From Stagonosporopsis chrysanthemi (lineage: Eukaryota; Ascomycota; Dothideomycetes; Pleosporales; Didymellaceae), in assembly GCA_022560025.1 (NCBI GenBank), contig JAFISE010000010.1, forward strand, positions 277,009-341,008: a stretch of 64,000 nt of DNA, written 5' to 3'. The notes below the pieces were generated by a model. It worked only from the letters and a program-made list of their open reading frames with translations, did no database searches and was not told the origin of the DNA. The first letter of the stretch is position 1. Every line of letters begins with the position of its first letter. Made by a program: the position numbers and the translations under genes. Of this stretch, positions 23,055 through 33,092 are shown in pieces.

Positions 23055-23731
23055 GTTAACAAAATAAGAAGATTCGAACTTGAGATCAAGAAGATATGTG
23101 AAGGTGGCTCGATGGGTTAGGTAGGAGAAGTAGTACGTGCCTAAGAATGTATGGATGATCCCCAGGATCAAGCGGCGAGACGCCATGTAGACCTTCCCCA
23201 CAATGAATGTATCGCGCTGGACTCCGAGCAAGTAGGAAGTCAGGCTGGCATGGCTCATTGGTGCTGCTAGATTTGATACGGGCATCGGCGCTTAGCATCC
23301 ACACGTTTAGGCCTGGCTACAAGCTTGGGGCTTGGAAGCACCACGACGAGCAACTGTCGAGGAGGACCGCATTCTAAATACGTATCGACGACCCCGGCAT
23401 ACATTGCATATACGTTACATCAATATGTTTTGAAGAGCCGTGCTTCCTTGATGTCCTGTATCATGCATGTATGATCCCGGCCATCGCAGAATCCTATACC
23501 TTGAGAAAAAGCAGAGATCTCGGCAATTCGTACCACACAAACTGAACACGACAGTCGAATGTAAACACGCTGAAAGGCCGGGGTATAGGTTCGTGAATGA
23601 CATCGGATTGATCGCCCAGCTCAGCTCACAGGTAAGGAGCGTTTGTGCACGGACCGCTGCCCGTCGTTCAATCGCGCTCCATCTCGAACTTTTGTCAATC
23701 GCGACGATCCACTGTCAACACCACCGCCGCC
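23055..23731. promoter_or_regulatory. Divergent promoter region HET / mrps12
   Basis: 677 bp between two divergently oriented starts. Plus-strand sequence just before 23732 is a pyrimidine- and CCGCC-rich leader ending in a good start context (CCGCCATGC). No specific factor site is claimed. Confidence 0.45.
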
Positions 23732-24376
23732 ATGCCTGTCCAGTTCCTCCGACGCCTTGTGCGACCCTCGCTCTTTGCGCAGTCGCCCCTGGCTCCTGCG
23801 CGGCCCTCCATCGCCGCCACATCGCTCCACAATGCCTTCGCCGGCCTCTCCCTCGCCCCTACGCCAGCGTCGCGAGCCAACAAATGCACATTGATTCAGG
23901 TCCTGCGACAAGGAAGGATACAGCAGAGAGCGCGAAAGCTCCGATCGCCACAGCTTGCAAACCGGCCAGAGCTGAAGGGTGTATGTTTGAAGGTCGGCAC
24001 AACAAAACCAAAGAAGCCCAACTCTGGAGAGAGGAAGATTGCTAGGGTGCGATTGAGCACAGGCAAGGTTATCACAGCATACATTCCTGGTGAGGGTATG
24101 TTACAGCTGGACTCGAAGGATGGGAGAGCTGTCAGCTGATAACAACATAGGTCACAACGTGCAGCAGCATTCGGTCGTTATGGTGCGAGGAGGGCGTGCG
24201 CAGGATTGTCCTGGTGTGAAATACCATCTGGTCAGGGGAGCGTTGGACTTGGTGCGTTCCAGAAAACAATTCGACAATTCGCCACGGCTAACAAATCGCA
24301 GGGAGGTGTTGGAAGCAGAATTACTTCGCGATCGAAGTACGGCACAAAGAAGCCGAAGCCCGCCGCTACCGCATAA
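23732..24376 (+). CDS. mrps12: Mitochondrial small ribosomal subunit protein uS12m
   Basis: Nuclear-encoded S12 of the mitochondrial ribosome, part of the decoding centre. Exons join(23732..24095,24151..24251,24302..24376), 179 aa; introns 55 and 50 bp. The N-terminal ~45 residues are rich in Arg, Ser, Ala and Leu and lack acidic residues, as expected of a mitochondrial presequence. The S12 core follows: QVLRQGRIQQRARKLRSPQL, the signature GTTKPKKPNSGERKIARVRL, AYIPGEGHNVQQHSVVMVRG, then RAQDCPGVKYHLVRGALDLGG. It ends in SKYGTKKPK plus a few residues, the normal C-terminus. The ATG at 23732 is preceded by an in-frame GTG-initiated extension that I discard. Confidence 0.95.
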
Positions 24377-25068
24377 TCGAGCTTTATGCGGACGTGTATA
24401 TACGTGTAACATATGTCTGGCATGAGGAGTGTTCGAACTGAAAGCAGTCACGGGCTGTGCTGATACATCCACGCATAAACATTACCACGCCCTTGTTGCA
24501 CAACTGCGAAGATGACGATTGTCGGTGACTTTGCATTGCAGAGGTTTGGATCGAAACTGTAGGTGAACGCCAGGCTTCGGCTCGCCATACTCAGATGGGC
24601 AATTCCCAAGGAAGATCAAATACCCAGATGCGAGGGTTGCGACGCGGGCCAGTGGTGCGAGTAACTCATAAACCTGCATACATGCTCCAAGAACGCTCAA
24701 AATAGCAGCAATATTGTTCTAGCAAGCGGCGTCATCTGTATGGCCGTTGGAAAGCCACACCACAGCCGATTCGCTGCTTCGAACTCAGCTCAACCTCAAA
24801 TCGAAGTGCCCAAAAACTTCCAAGAAAACATACGAAAAAGCGTGACACAGGGTCGTACTCGACCCTCTGGTCCAAATCTTGTGACCAATTCCACCGATCG
24901 TATCCCTCGGATCAGCATAGCGACGATGGTATTACACAACTCGCAAATAGCAAGCAGAAGAAGTCTGGAGGATATAAAGGTGTTGGCAAGTACTGCATTT
25001 CTATTCACGACCAAACACATAAACACACCCGCACAAAAACAACAAAACTTGCTCGCAATAAGCAAGCC
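24377..25068. other. Intergenic, no gene seen
   Basis: Between mrps12 and the secreted Cys-rich gene. A-rich stretch (AAACACACCCGCACAAAAAC) just ahead of 25069 looks like a fungal core promoter and leader. No coding frame supported. Confidence 0.5.
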
Positions 25069-25578
25069 ATGATGCTCAGATCCCTCTTCTTCCTCTCTCT
25101 CAGGTAAAGCCCCCTGACCCCCTGCACTTCACCTTCTTCATTACCTAACGCCCACAGCACCCTCACACTCGCCATCCCCCCCTACACGCCCCTCCCCTCC
25201 ACCAATCTTCCCCCTGGCCCTACCTGCCCTGCCTCGACCCCCGTGATCCGGACCTATAAAACCATCATCCGCACGACCATAACCGCGACGACGCTAGCAC
25301 CGCGACACTGCCCTTCGTTCAGCACACGCGTCGACACGCCCGCGCCATGGTCCAGCTGCGCCTTCGACGCCGCGACTTGTCTGCGCCCAGCATGCCTGAC
25401 TGTTTCGACCATCACGCAGCCGTGCATCACGGATGCATGCTGCACGAGGACCGCAACTGATACAGTGTTTGCACCGTGTCCGACTAAGTGTCCCGAGGGG
25501 TGTGCGACAAGTTGGACGGTGCTGAACTCTTGTGTGGGACCGACGCCGACGCCTGTGCCGATGCCGACGCCTGTGTGA
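25069..25578 (+). CDS. Small cysteine-rich secreted protein, unknown family
   Basis: Exons join(25069..25103,25158..25578), 151 aa; the 54-bp intron has a GTAAAG donor, CTAAC branch point and CACAG acceptor, and splits the signal peptide, as is common in fungal secreted proteins. The N-terminus is a classic signal peptide (MMLRSLFFLSLSTLTLA, cleavage probably before IPP). The mature part has 12 Cys, many Thr/Ser/Pro and a terminal proline-rich PTPTPVPMPTP tail. There is no TM segment or GPI signal after the tail. An even Cys number suggests six disulphides. The role is unknown; it could be a cell-surface or effector-like protein, but nothing in the sequence shows which. Minus-strand frames across the same region are shadows. 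Confidence 0.75.
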
Positions 25579-25806
25579 CGGAGGGGGAGGAGAGTAGGGG
25601 TGGAAGGAATCGCGGTGCAGGAGCTTGACAAGCGGTGGAGTGTGCAGAGTATGGATGAGGTAATTCAATGTAATGAAAATTGGATGTGATTCTATCGTTT
25701 GCAGTAAGGTAGACTGTGAAGTCAAACAACTCCAAACCAGATCCACCTGCCATCTCGTTCCTGTGCTTCCCTTTCACAACCCCCCAACCCCCCCCCCCCT
25801 TCTCTC

Positions 25807-26798
25807 TCAATCTTCCAACAAAAACCTCAAAAATGCCTGCGCAATCACAACCCCGTCATGCTTATCCCCCACCCTACTCAGCGCGTCTCTCGCCTGTTCG
25901 TCCTGAAAGATCCCCTGCTCATTCCGCATCTTGACTAGGCGACTCACAATTCCCTCGTGAAACTCGGGATGCCCCTGCACCGAGATCAGGCGGCGCTGTG
26001 CATACATTCCCTGGGTGAGGCAGCGCGGCGAAGCGCCGAGTTTCTCCACGCCGGGGGGATAGTCGAAGACAATGTCCTTGTGCATTTGGTGGATGGCCTA
26101 TGGGGGAGGGGGAGGTGCGTCAGTAGTGAGCAGACAGACTCGACACATGGACATGCGGGAGCGGAGAGAAAAAAAGAGCGACGTGGACGAACCAGGCTGT
26201 CTTGCTGGAAGATCTCCTTGCCCTTTGCCGTCAGCTCGACCGGCAGCACGGAGATCTCCCACCCGTTGTCGCTGCGGCCTACTTTTGCGCCCAGCGCGCG
26301 GCCCAGGATCTGGTGCCCGAAACACACGCCGATGACGCGCACGCGGTCCTGCGCCAGCAGCTTCTCGGTAAACGCAACGAGCTTGAGGATCCAAGGGTCG
26401 TTGTCGAAGGAATTGTGCTCTGTGTGGTTTGCATCGTTAGTCACGTGTCTACGCCCACACCCACACCTACACCCCTTACACTCTCCCACATTTCCCTTCT
26501 GAGATGTGCAGACATACTGCAAGACACGCCGTGCTGTGTACTATACGATGGACGAACAAAACTACTCACTCGACCCGCTAATCAACACCGCATCCACGTC
26601 CCCCAACTCGGGATACTCCTGCGCGTCCACCACGTCAAACGCACTCAAGTCCAGATCCGCTTTCGGATCCAGCCCGACCCCCGGCGCCGCGCTCTCTAGC
26701 AGCGTGGTGAAGATGCGGTCGTATTTGCCGTACAGCGCGACGACGTGCGGGGGCGGCTGGTCGCACTGGAGGATAGCTATCCGGAGGGGTGTTTTCAT
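25807..26798 (-). CDS. Class I glutamine amidotransferase-like protein
   Basis: GATase1 domain protein of the stand-alone GMP-synthase-like type found across fungi (similar to yeast YLR126C). Exons complement(join(25807..26097,26193..26419,26570..26798)), 248 aa; introns 95 and 150 bp. The catalytic triad is present: Cys109 in IGVCFGHQILGRALG, His195 and Glu197 in SVQGHPEF. There is no ATP-pyrophosphatase or synthase domain, so it may be a glutamine or gamma-glutamyl hydrolase; the physiological substrate is not known. The start MKTPLRIAILQCD is the usual N-terminus. Shares a 349-bp divergent promoter with the MFS gene at 27148. Confidence 0.92.
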
Positions 26799-27147
26799 TG
26801 CGTTTTGGATGCGTGGGCGAACAAAGGGGGTGTGAAGTTTGGAAGGGAAGGGAAAGCAGCACGTGGCTTTGGTGCTTGATAACGGCGTCTGTACATGGCG
26901 GATGATGCAGGGCGCGGCGAATCAGACCGCGGGAGCGGTAACGCGATGCGGTTAGTAAAGGTCGGTAGAGCTGCCGCAGTGCGTGCGCCGTTTATTGTCA
27001 GCCGCCGATGACGCTCCGAGGTCGACTTCACTACTTCACTGCTTTGGCCTTGGCGCGAAGTGGTCGGTCAGTCAGTCAGTCAATTAATTCGTCGGTCGAC
27101 GACAAATTCAAGAGAAAGGGTCGGCTGTTTTGTATAGTACGAACGAC
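26799..27147. promoter_or_regulatory. Divergent promoter, GATase / MFS transporter
   Basis: 349 bp between two opposite starts, so both promoters lie here. Contains GGTCAGTCAGTCAGTCAA at about 27065, a 4-bp CAGT repeat. No binding site is assigned. Confidence 0.5.
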
Positions 27148-28828
27148 ATGCCGTCTGGGTCTGGTACCGCGCCGTCGGAGACGACGCCGCTCCTTGCGTC
27201 GCCCGGGTTAAGCCAAGAAGAACCTGTGCCCATTCAAGAGGAGGATGTGCGGGCGGCGCAGGAAGTGGGCGGAGGAGGCCAGGAAGTCCCGCAGTTTCCT
27301 GAGCTGGGGAAGAGTATCTCGAGGGCTGAGGCGGAGCATCTGGTGAGGTTCCAGAAGAACGGGTTGTTGGAGGGCGTGCCGACTTGGCGGTTTAGATGTG
27401 TGTTCGGAGGGATAGTGGTGGGGTATTTTGTAAGTCAAGTCGAAGGATGATATATTCAGATCGTTTCTTGCATGGACTTCCTACTGACGCGGCAAGATTG
27501 CAATGTTCGACTCGACCCTCATGGCCTCCAGTCACCCAGTCATCACCTCGTACTTCCACGCCTCCAACTCGGCCTCCTGGCTCTCCACCGCCTTCCTCCT
27601 CACCTCGACCTCGCTGCAGCCGCTCATGGGTCGCCTCTCCGACACCATCGGCCGCCGGCCCCTGTACCTCGGCGGCCTGGTCCTCATCTCCGCCACAACC
27701 GCGTGGTGCGCCTTCGCCCAATCCATCGGCTCCTTCATCGCCGCACGCGCCTTCTGCGGCATCGGCGCCGCAGGCGTCCTCTCCATGGGCAACGTCATGA
27801 CCAACGACCTCGTCAGCATCCAGGTCCGCGGCACGTACCAGGCGTACATCAACCTGTTCTACGGCGGGGGCTCAGCATGCGGCGCCGCGTTCGGCGGCTT
27901 CCTGTGCGACAGGCTGGGCTGGCGCATGACGTTCGCGATGCAGATCCCCGTCTTCCTCGGGCTGCTTGTCAACGCCTTCTTCACCACGCCCGCCTCGCTC
28001 GGCCCAAACCTGCACGCCCGCTCCGGCCTGGGGATCCGCGACGCGCTGCGCGGCTTCGACATCGCGGGGTCCGTCCTGCTCACCGGGTCCGTGGCGGCGC
28101 TGATCCTAGGTCTGAATCTGGGGGGTAACGTGTACCCATGGGGCCACCCATTCGTCGTCGCCTCGCTCGTCGTGGCGGGCGTCGCGGGCGCGGTGCTGAT
28201 CTACGTCGAGTCGCACGCCAAGCGTGCCGTGATGCCGCTGCCGATGCTGTTCAGCCGGCCACGGGGCAGTCTGGTGTTCAACAACTTCTTCGCGGCGCTG
28301 GGCATAAACACGATCCTGTTCAACGCGCCGCTGTACTTCCAAGCCGTCAAGCTCGAGTCGGCGTCTGTATCGGGGTTCCGTCTGGGCGGGCCCAGCCTCG
28401 CGCTGACCATCTGCGGCGTGAGCTGCGGCTTCATCATGACGGCGACGGGACGCATGAAGTGGCTGATCGTCGTAGGGAGCCTGTCGATGCTCATCGGCTC
28501 GGTGTGTCTGAGCGTGCTGTGGGACGGTGTGCCCGCCTGGCTCGCGACTCTGTTCCTGATCCCCTCGAGCGTGGGGCAGGGCCTCTCGTTCCCCGCAACG
28601 TCGCTCGCGGTGCTGGCAACCAGCACGCAGGAAGACCAGGCCGTCATGACGAGCACGCTGCTGTTGTGGCGCAGTCTGGGCGTCGTGATGGGCGTGTCGT
28701 TTAGTAGTCTGATCCTGCAGAACGCACTGACAGTATATCTGAATGCCCTGGTTACTGGAAGACATAAAGATGAGGTATGTGTGCGAGCGCCAGCGAGCAA
28801 TGAACCCCAGCAAACGACAAGCCCTGGC

Positions 28829-28893
<65 letters not shown>

Positions 28894-29186
28894 TTAAACG
28901 TCTCGCTAACATCCATCCCACGCAGATCATCCTCCGCGTCCGCAAATCCGTGCACAGCATCCGATCTCTCTCCCCGGTGCACCGCGCCCAAGTCATGGCC
29001 GCGTACGACCGCAGTCTGAAACTGACCTTTATTTCTGCAATCGTTGTGTTTGTTGTTGCGAATGCGCTTGTGCTGGCTATTCGGTTGCCTATGTTGAGGC
29101 GAAAGGAGGAGGTAGAGGAGGATGAGAGGAGTGCGGGCGAGGGTGAGGGCGAGGGCGAGGGCGAGGGCGGGGAGAGGGCTGGGTGA
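27148..29186 (+). CDS. MFS transporter, 14-TM type (vacuolar basic amino acid/DHA2-like)
   Basis: Exons join(27148..27429,27497..28774,28926..29186), 606 aa. Long acidic N-terminal tail with TTPLLASPG, a dileucine-like sorting signal typical of vacuolar membrane transporters. The MFS core starts at about residue 85: IAMFDSTLMASSHPVI in TM1, MGRLSDTIGRRPLYLGG (motif A), then AFCGIGAAGVLSMGNVMTND. The resemblance is to the Vba/azole-resistance type DHA2 group; substrate unknown. The second exon is strongly GC-biased compared with its neighbours. The last intron (28775-28925) contains 63 consecutive C. The C-terminus ends with a run of Glu-Gly dipeptides encoded by GAGGGC repeats (about 29138-29172). 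The joins at both introns are in frame. Confidence 0.9.
28831..28893 (+). repeat. Poly(C) tract of 63 nt inside an intron
   Basis: Uninterrupted C from 28831 to 28893 (poly(G) on the other strand), located 56 nt after the GTATGT donor and 32 nt before the CACGCAG acceptor of the MFS intron. A branch-point-like GCTAAC lies between the tract and the acceptor. The exact length may be affected by assembly. Confidence 0.9.
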
Positions 29187-29463
29187 TGGGTTGTGTAGAT
29201 GCGTGGTGGATAACGGAGTTGAGCAGTGTGGGATGTGGGATGTCAGACAGTGGAAGACATATGTGCGTAGATATATATATGTGTTGCGTGTAATCGTATC
29301 GAGAGCATAGGTATAGTAAAGACAGAACACGGCGAACAGCCTCTTATCTTCACAAAACGCCATTCCACAACATGCCAAAAAGAAAAAACAGCCAGTCGCT
29401 TCATCTAAAAAAAAAAACTCCACAAACACCGTCCCATGCATCGGAAAACGGAAAAAACCTGCA

Positions 29464-31711
29464 TCACTCGTCCAGACTCCCCATCTTACTCCTCGCTCTC
29501 TTCGGACTGCTCGCCCGACTCCTTATGCGCTCTCTACTATCCGTCCTGGCCAGCAACCCACCCCTCTCAATCGCATTCAGCGGCTGCAGCCCGGGCGCCT
29601 GCCCCACAGCCAGCACGTCCTGCTGAGGGGCATTGCCAAAGTAGCCCGGCGTGAGGGGCGCCTCGGTCTTGATCTGCGGAGTGGCCCAGCCACTGGTGCG
29701 GCCGACGCGCGAGCCCTCCGAGTCGTCTGAGAAATGGCGGTCGTCGTCTGAAGAGTCGAGATACGTCTCCTCGAGCTCGAAGTCGTTGTGGGAAAGCCCG
29801 GACTCGGCGGCGTCGACGCGTTCGTAGGATTGGCCGGACGAGGTGCCCAGGCCGAAAAGCTTCGAGGGGAGGAAGCCGCGGCGCTTGCCTTTGAGTGGGG
29901 GGTGGGTTTTACCGTTTTTGCGCCGGAAGAGGGAGACCAGGTAGGTGCGGACGAGGGCGCGTTTTTCTTTGCCGAGGATCAAGCTGATGATTACGATGAT
30001 GATGAGAACGAAGACTAGGAGCGCAGGAATGCGGCTGGGATACTCTACGAACAGGCGGTGCCAGTTGTCGTCATCGAGCGGGTCGTGTTGCCAGGGCAGG
30101 TAGGAACCGCCGGGGTACTGGAAGTCCTTGGGAATGCCGGGGGCGTTGGAACCGAAGCCGACCGCTAGGGCTTTCTCATCTGGGGGCGGCACCTCAGAGG
30201 AGGCGTAGAGGACCATTTTCCCGAGGGTCCACGAGACCTCTACATCGTTGATTTTGTTGACTGCTTGGAAAGGATCGAGGAATCCTTTCTCTTTCGCCGA
30301 GTCAAGGATGGCTTTTGTAGTGTTCTTCGAATCAGGGAGCGGCTCGATCCCTACGCGTGGTACGCCAATACCGTCGTGTAGCATGTTGATGATCCACGAG
30401 GCCTTGAAGCATACTTCACGGGCCTTGTCCTCGTCAACCTTCTTGCCCCATTTGCCCTTGTCGATCCCCTTTTGAATGTGCTTCCAATCCTGGTTGCAGA
30501 ACTCGCTCACGCGCTCCTGGTAGGTCTTGAAATCGTACGCTTTCTCCTTGTGCTTGTCCTCGAAGATCTCATGCGTTGTATGCCAGTACTCCGAGACGCC
30601 TACGAAGTGGTTGACATCGAAGTCGATCGCGGGGACGTGCTGGCCATTCAGCAGACACGGCTCGTCTAGACACTCCTTCTCTTTCTCCAGCAAGGGGAAC
30701 GTCTGGTGCAGACACTCCTGGAATTTTCCAGTACCGTGCAGCTTCGCAGCAGGCTTCTCCTCCTCCTCGTCGTCATCATCATCGTCCGAATCCTCTTCAA
30801 TAAGCTTGCCCTCCTTCGTAACCTCAACCTCCAACCCAGCAGGCAGACAAGGATCCGGGAGCTCCTTGGACGACGTCGAGTCGATGAGTGCCTTGACATA
30901 GCGCTGGCGCGCCTGGTTGACACCAAACCCTAGCCACGTCGTCACAAAAACCTTGTACTCGAGCGGAGTGCCCCCAACAGTCCTCAGGCGCATGAGCGTC
31001 AGGTCGTTGGCATGCTTCTCAGCCTCGGTCGCATTGGGCGCAAACGCAATCTGCGCCGACGCGCCGCCCATATCCAGGAAGCCATACGTGCTGTGATGCT
31101 TGCCGTGGTCGTGGTCCTGCGGCTTGTCGAAGCCGCCCAGCAGGTAGTTTGCGGCTATCCAGCCGTACAGGCCCTCGGTCTCGCCCGGGATGACCTGCAC
31201 GTGGACGTCGCAGTCCGGCAGCTGGAACTTTGTGTTCTTGTGCGCGTAGTCGCAGACCTCCTGCAGGACGTGTTTGCGCTGCGCGGGCGGCAGGATGCGC
31301 ATGCCCGCCGTGGCGAGCAGAAAGAGCGGCGTGTTCGCAACCTCGTCGAGAGGGATGTGTTTGAGGGCATGGCTAAGCAGCTTGTCGAGGTGGTCGGGAC
31401 CGACGTCGTGCGGGTGCTCGCCAAAGGTCGAGATGCCAGGGTGGATCTTCTTGGTCCACTTCTTGTCTGTCTCAATGACGGGCAGGGCGTGCAGCTGGGC
31501 GTCTGTTGCGCCTTTGCGCGCGGCGTCGCTGTTCAGCCAGCGGTAAATGTGGACGCGCGTCCCCTGGTCATGTTAGCAGCGGCCGCGGTGCACGCAGTGA
31601 GAGGCACGTACCGAAGAGCCAGCGTCGAGGACTACTCCATATCGCCCTGCAGCCCAGCTCGTCAGCGCACTGCGGAATGCGGGGCGGAGGGGGATGCGTA
31701 CACTTTCCCAT
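29464..31711 (-). CDS. YND1: Golgi apyrase YND1 (GDA1/CD39 family)
   Basis: Nucleoside di/triphosphatase of the Golgi lumen that removes GDP/UDP released by glycosyltransferases. Exons complement(join(29464..31563,31612..31646,31702..31711)), 714 aa; the first coding exon is only 10 nt (MGK plus one base). Apyrase conserved regions are visible: ACR1 VVLDAGSSGTRVHIYRW, ACR2-like LFLLATAGMR, ACR3-like EGLYGWIAANYLLGG, and ACR4 YGFLDMGGASAQIAF. An acidic DDDDDDEEEE insert interrupts the domain. One TM segment near residue 530 (PALLVFVLIIIVIISLIL) is followed by a long Ser/Asp-rich cytosolic tail, as in Ynd1 and unlike Gda1, which has its TM at the N-terminus. The functional tie to ANP1, also in this window, is pathway-level only. 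Confidence 0.93.
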
Positions 31712-32279
31712 GGTGGAGGGCAGGGGTCCGGCAGGTGTTAGCAGCAGACCATGCAGCAGCTGCGCGAAGAATTAAAAGCGTGTACGGTGGAAGGCGAGGC
31801 GTGCGGCGCGGCCGGTGAAGGGAAGCTGAGCGGAGGACTTAACGAGTGTCGTGGAGGAATTGGTCTAGAGAGGCGTCTGAGAGCAAGGCCCCAAGAGTCG
31901 TCGCAATCAGATCGCCGCATTGAGGACCCGCCACGCCGTTAGAAACACTTGTTCCGGAGCTAGGCTCACGTTGCCGTTGCCGTCGCTACGCTGCACCTCT
32001 CAACAACGCCAGATGCTCGCATGTCTTGCACAGATCCAGCGCTGTTCAGAGCACGAAAAGGCCACTTCACACCACGCATCACGTCGCACCCCACGCGTCC
32101 CTTGTGAAGGTTTGTGCGACGAGGGACGACAGCTGGGTGACACGACGGTGCCAGGCGTCTTGTGGTGGTTCCAAGCCCATGCCGCTTCCGGTAGCGCTTC
32201 CGGCTGTGGTCTACCCAAAAGGTTGGTGTTGTAATGCTCGGTGCTTGTCCTGTCGTGCTAGCTGGGGTAAAATCCTCCG

Positions 32280-32500
32280 GTGACCTCATACTCGAGACGA
32301 CTTTTGTAAGACCTGGCCTGTCCATAGATCTGGGATACCGGTAGATAGCATGCAAAAATGTTCGTGCCCACCGCCCACCCTTGAAATCACCCCGTGACCT
32401 CATACTAGTCACCGCTTTTGCAATGCCTGACCTGTCCAGACTTTGGACACACAGCATACACAAACGTCTACGCCCTTGATACCCGTCTCCACACTTTGCA
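32280..32500. repeat. Imperfect tandem repeat, about 114-bp period, two copies
   Basis: Both copies begin GTGACCTCATACT (32280 and 32394) and share CTTTTG-AA-CCTG-CCTGTCCA and the following AGCAT-CA-AAA-GT segments at matching offsets. The copies diverge by many substitutions and small indels, so the repeat is old. Confidence 0.65.
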
Positions 32501-32872
32501 CGACCAATTCCGCAGGGGAGAAGGGGGTGAGAATCAGATACATATATGTGTATATATCCCCAAGAGATTCCACCCCGATATATATGATATATAAAAGCTA
32601 CGAGAAATCGAGAAAGGCCCCTCTCCTCCTCCCTAATTCTCCACCTCAGAACAAAAGAAACCAGCATCCACCATATCAATCTGCCACCTCCTCTGCACAC
32701 AATTTACAAAGGAAACATTCTCTTTAAAGGTGTTTTCGAAGAGAAGAAAATCAGGACAAAACACACGCCTGGAATGCCCAAAAAAAAAAACCAGAGAGAC
32801 CCCCCACAGGCGCAAGCCGAGGCCTACGCATGTGCACGCACCACACGACTAAAGTCGCGAGAGAAGGGGTTT

Positions 32873-32896
32873 AAAAAAAAAAAAAAAAAAAAAAAA
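32873..32896 (+). repeat. Poly(A) tract, 24 nt
   Basis: Uninterrupted A from 32873 to 32896, downstream of SYF1 and outside any gene. Homopolymer; length may vary. Confidence 0.8.
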
Positions 32897-33092
32897 GCAA
32901 CATGCAAATGGCTCTGCTCTGCTCAAATAGAATGGAAATCTTACGAGCCGCGGATCAGAAAAACGCCGGTTTGTTATGCACCCCCCTTCCCTTCCTAGAT
33001 GAATCCTTACTTTCCTTTTCCCGCTCCCCGGTTCTTTCTATACTTGTACTGCGTGGTGGACGCCGTGTACCACACAATGGTCGACGCGGAGC

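Larger units (their letters stand above)
31712..33092. other. Intergenic with repeats and A/T-rich tracts
   Basis: 1.4 kb between YND1 (start) and SYF1 (stop), both on the minus strand. Holds a two-copy 114-bp imperfect tandem repeat (32280-32500), a TATA-rich alternating stretch at about 32540-32595, and a 24-nt poly(A). I find no supported gene. Confidence 0.5.

Noticed and set aside
23467..24045. Plus-strand 192-codon frame overlapping mrps12
   Set aside because: Out of frame with the uS12 protein, which is unambiguous.
27472..28704. Long plus- and minus-strand Arg/Pro-rich frames over the GC-rich MFS gene
   Set aside because: High GC removes stops from all frames; only the frame with MFS motifs is coding.
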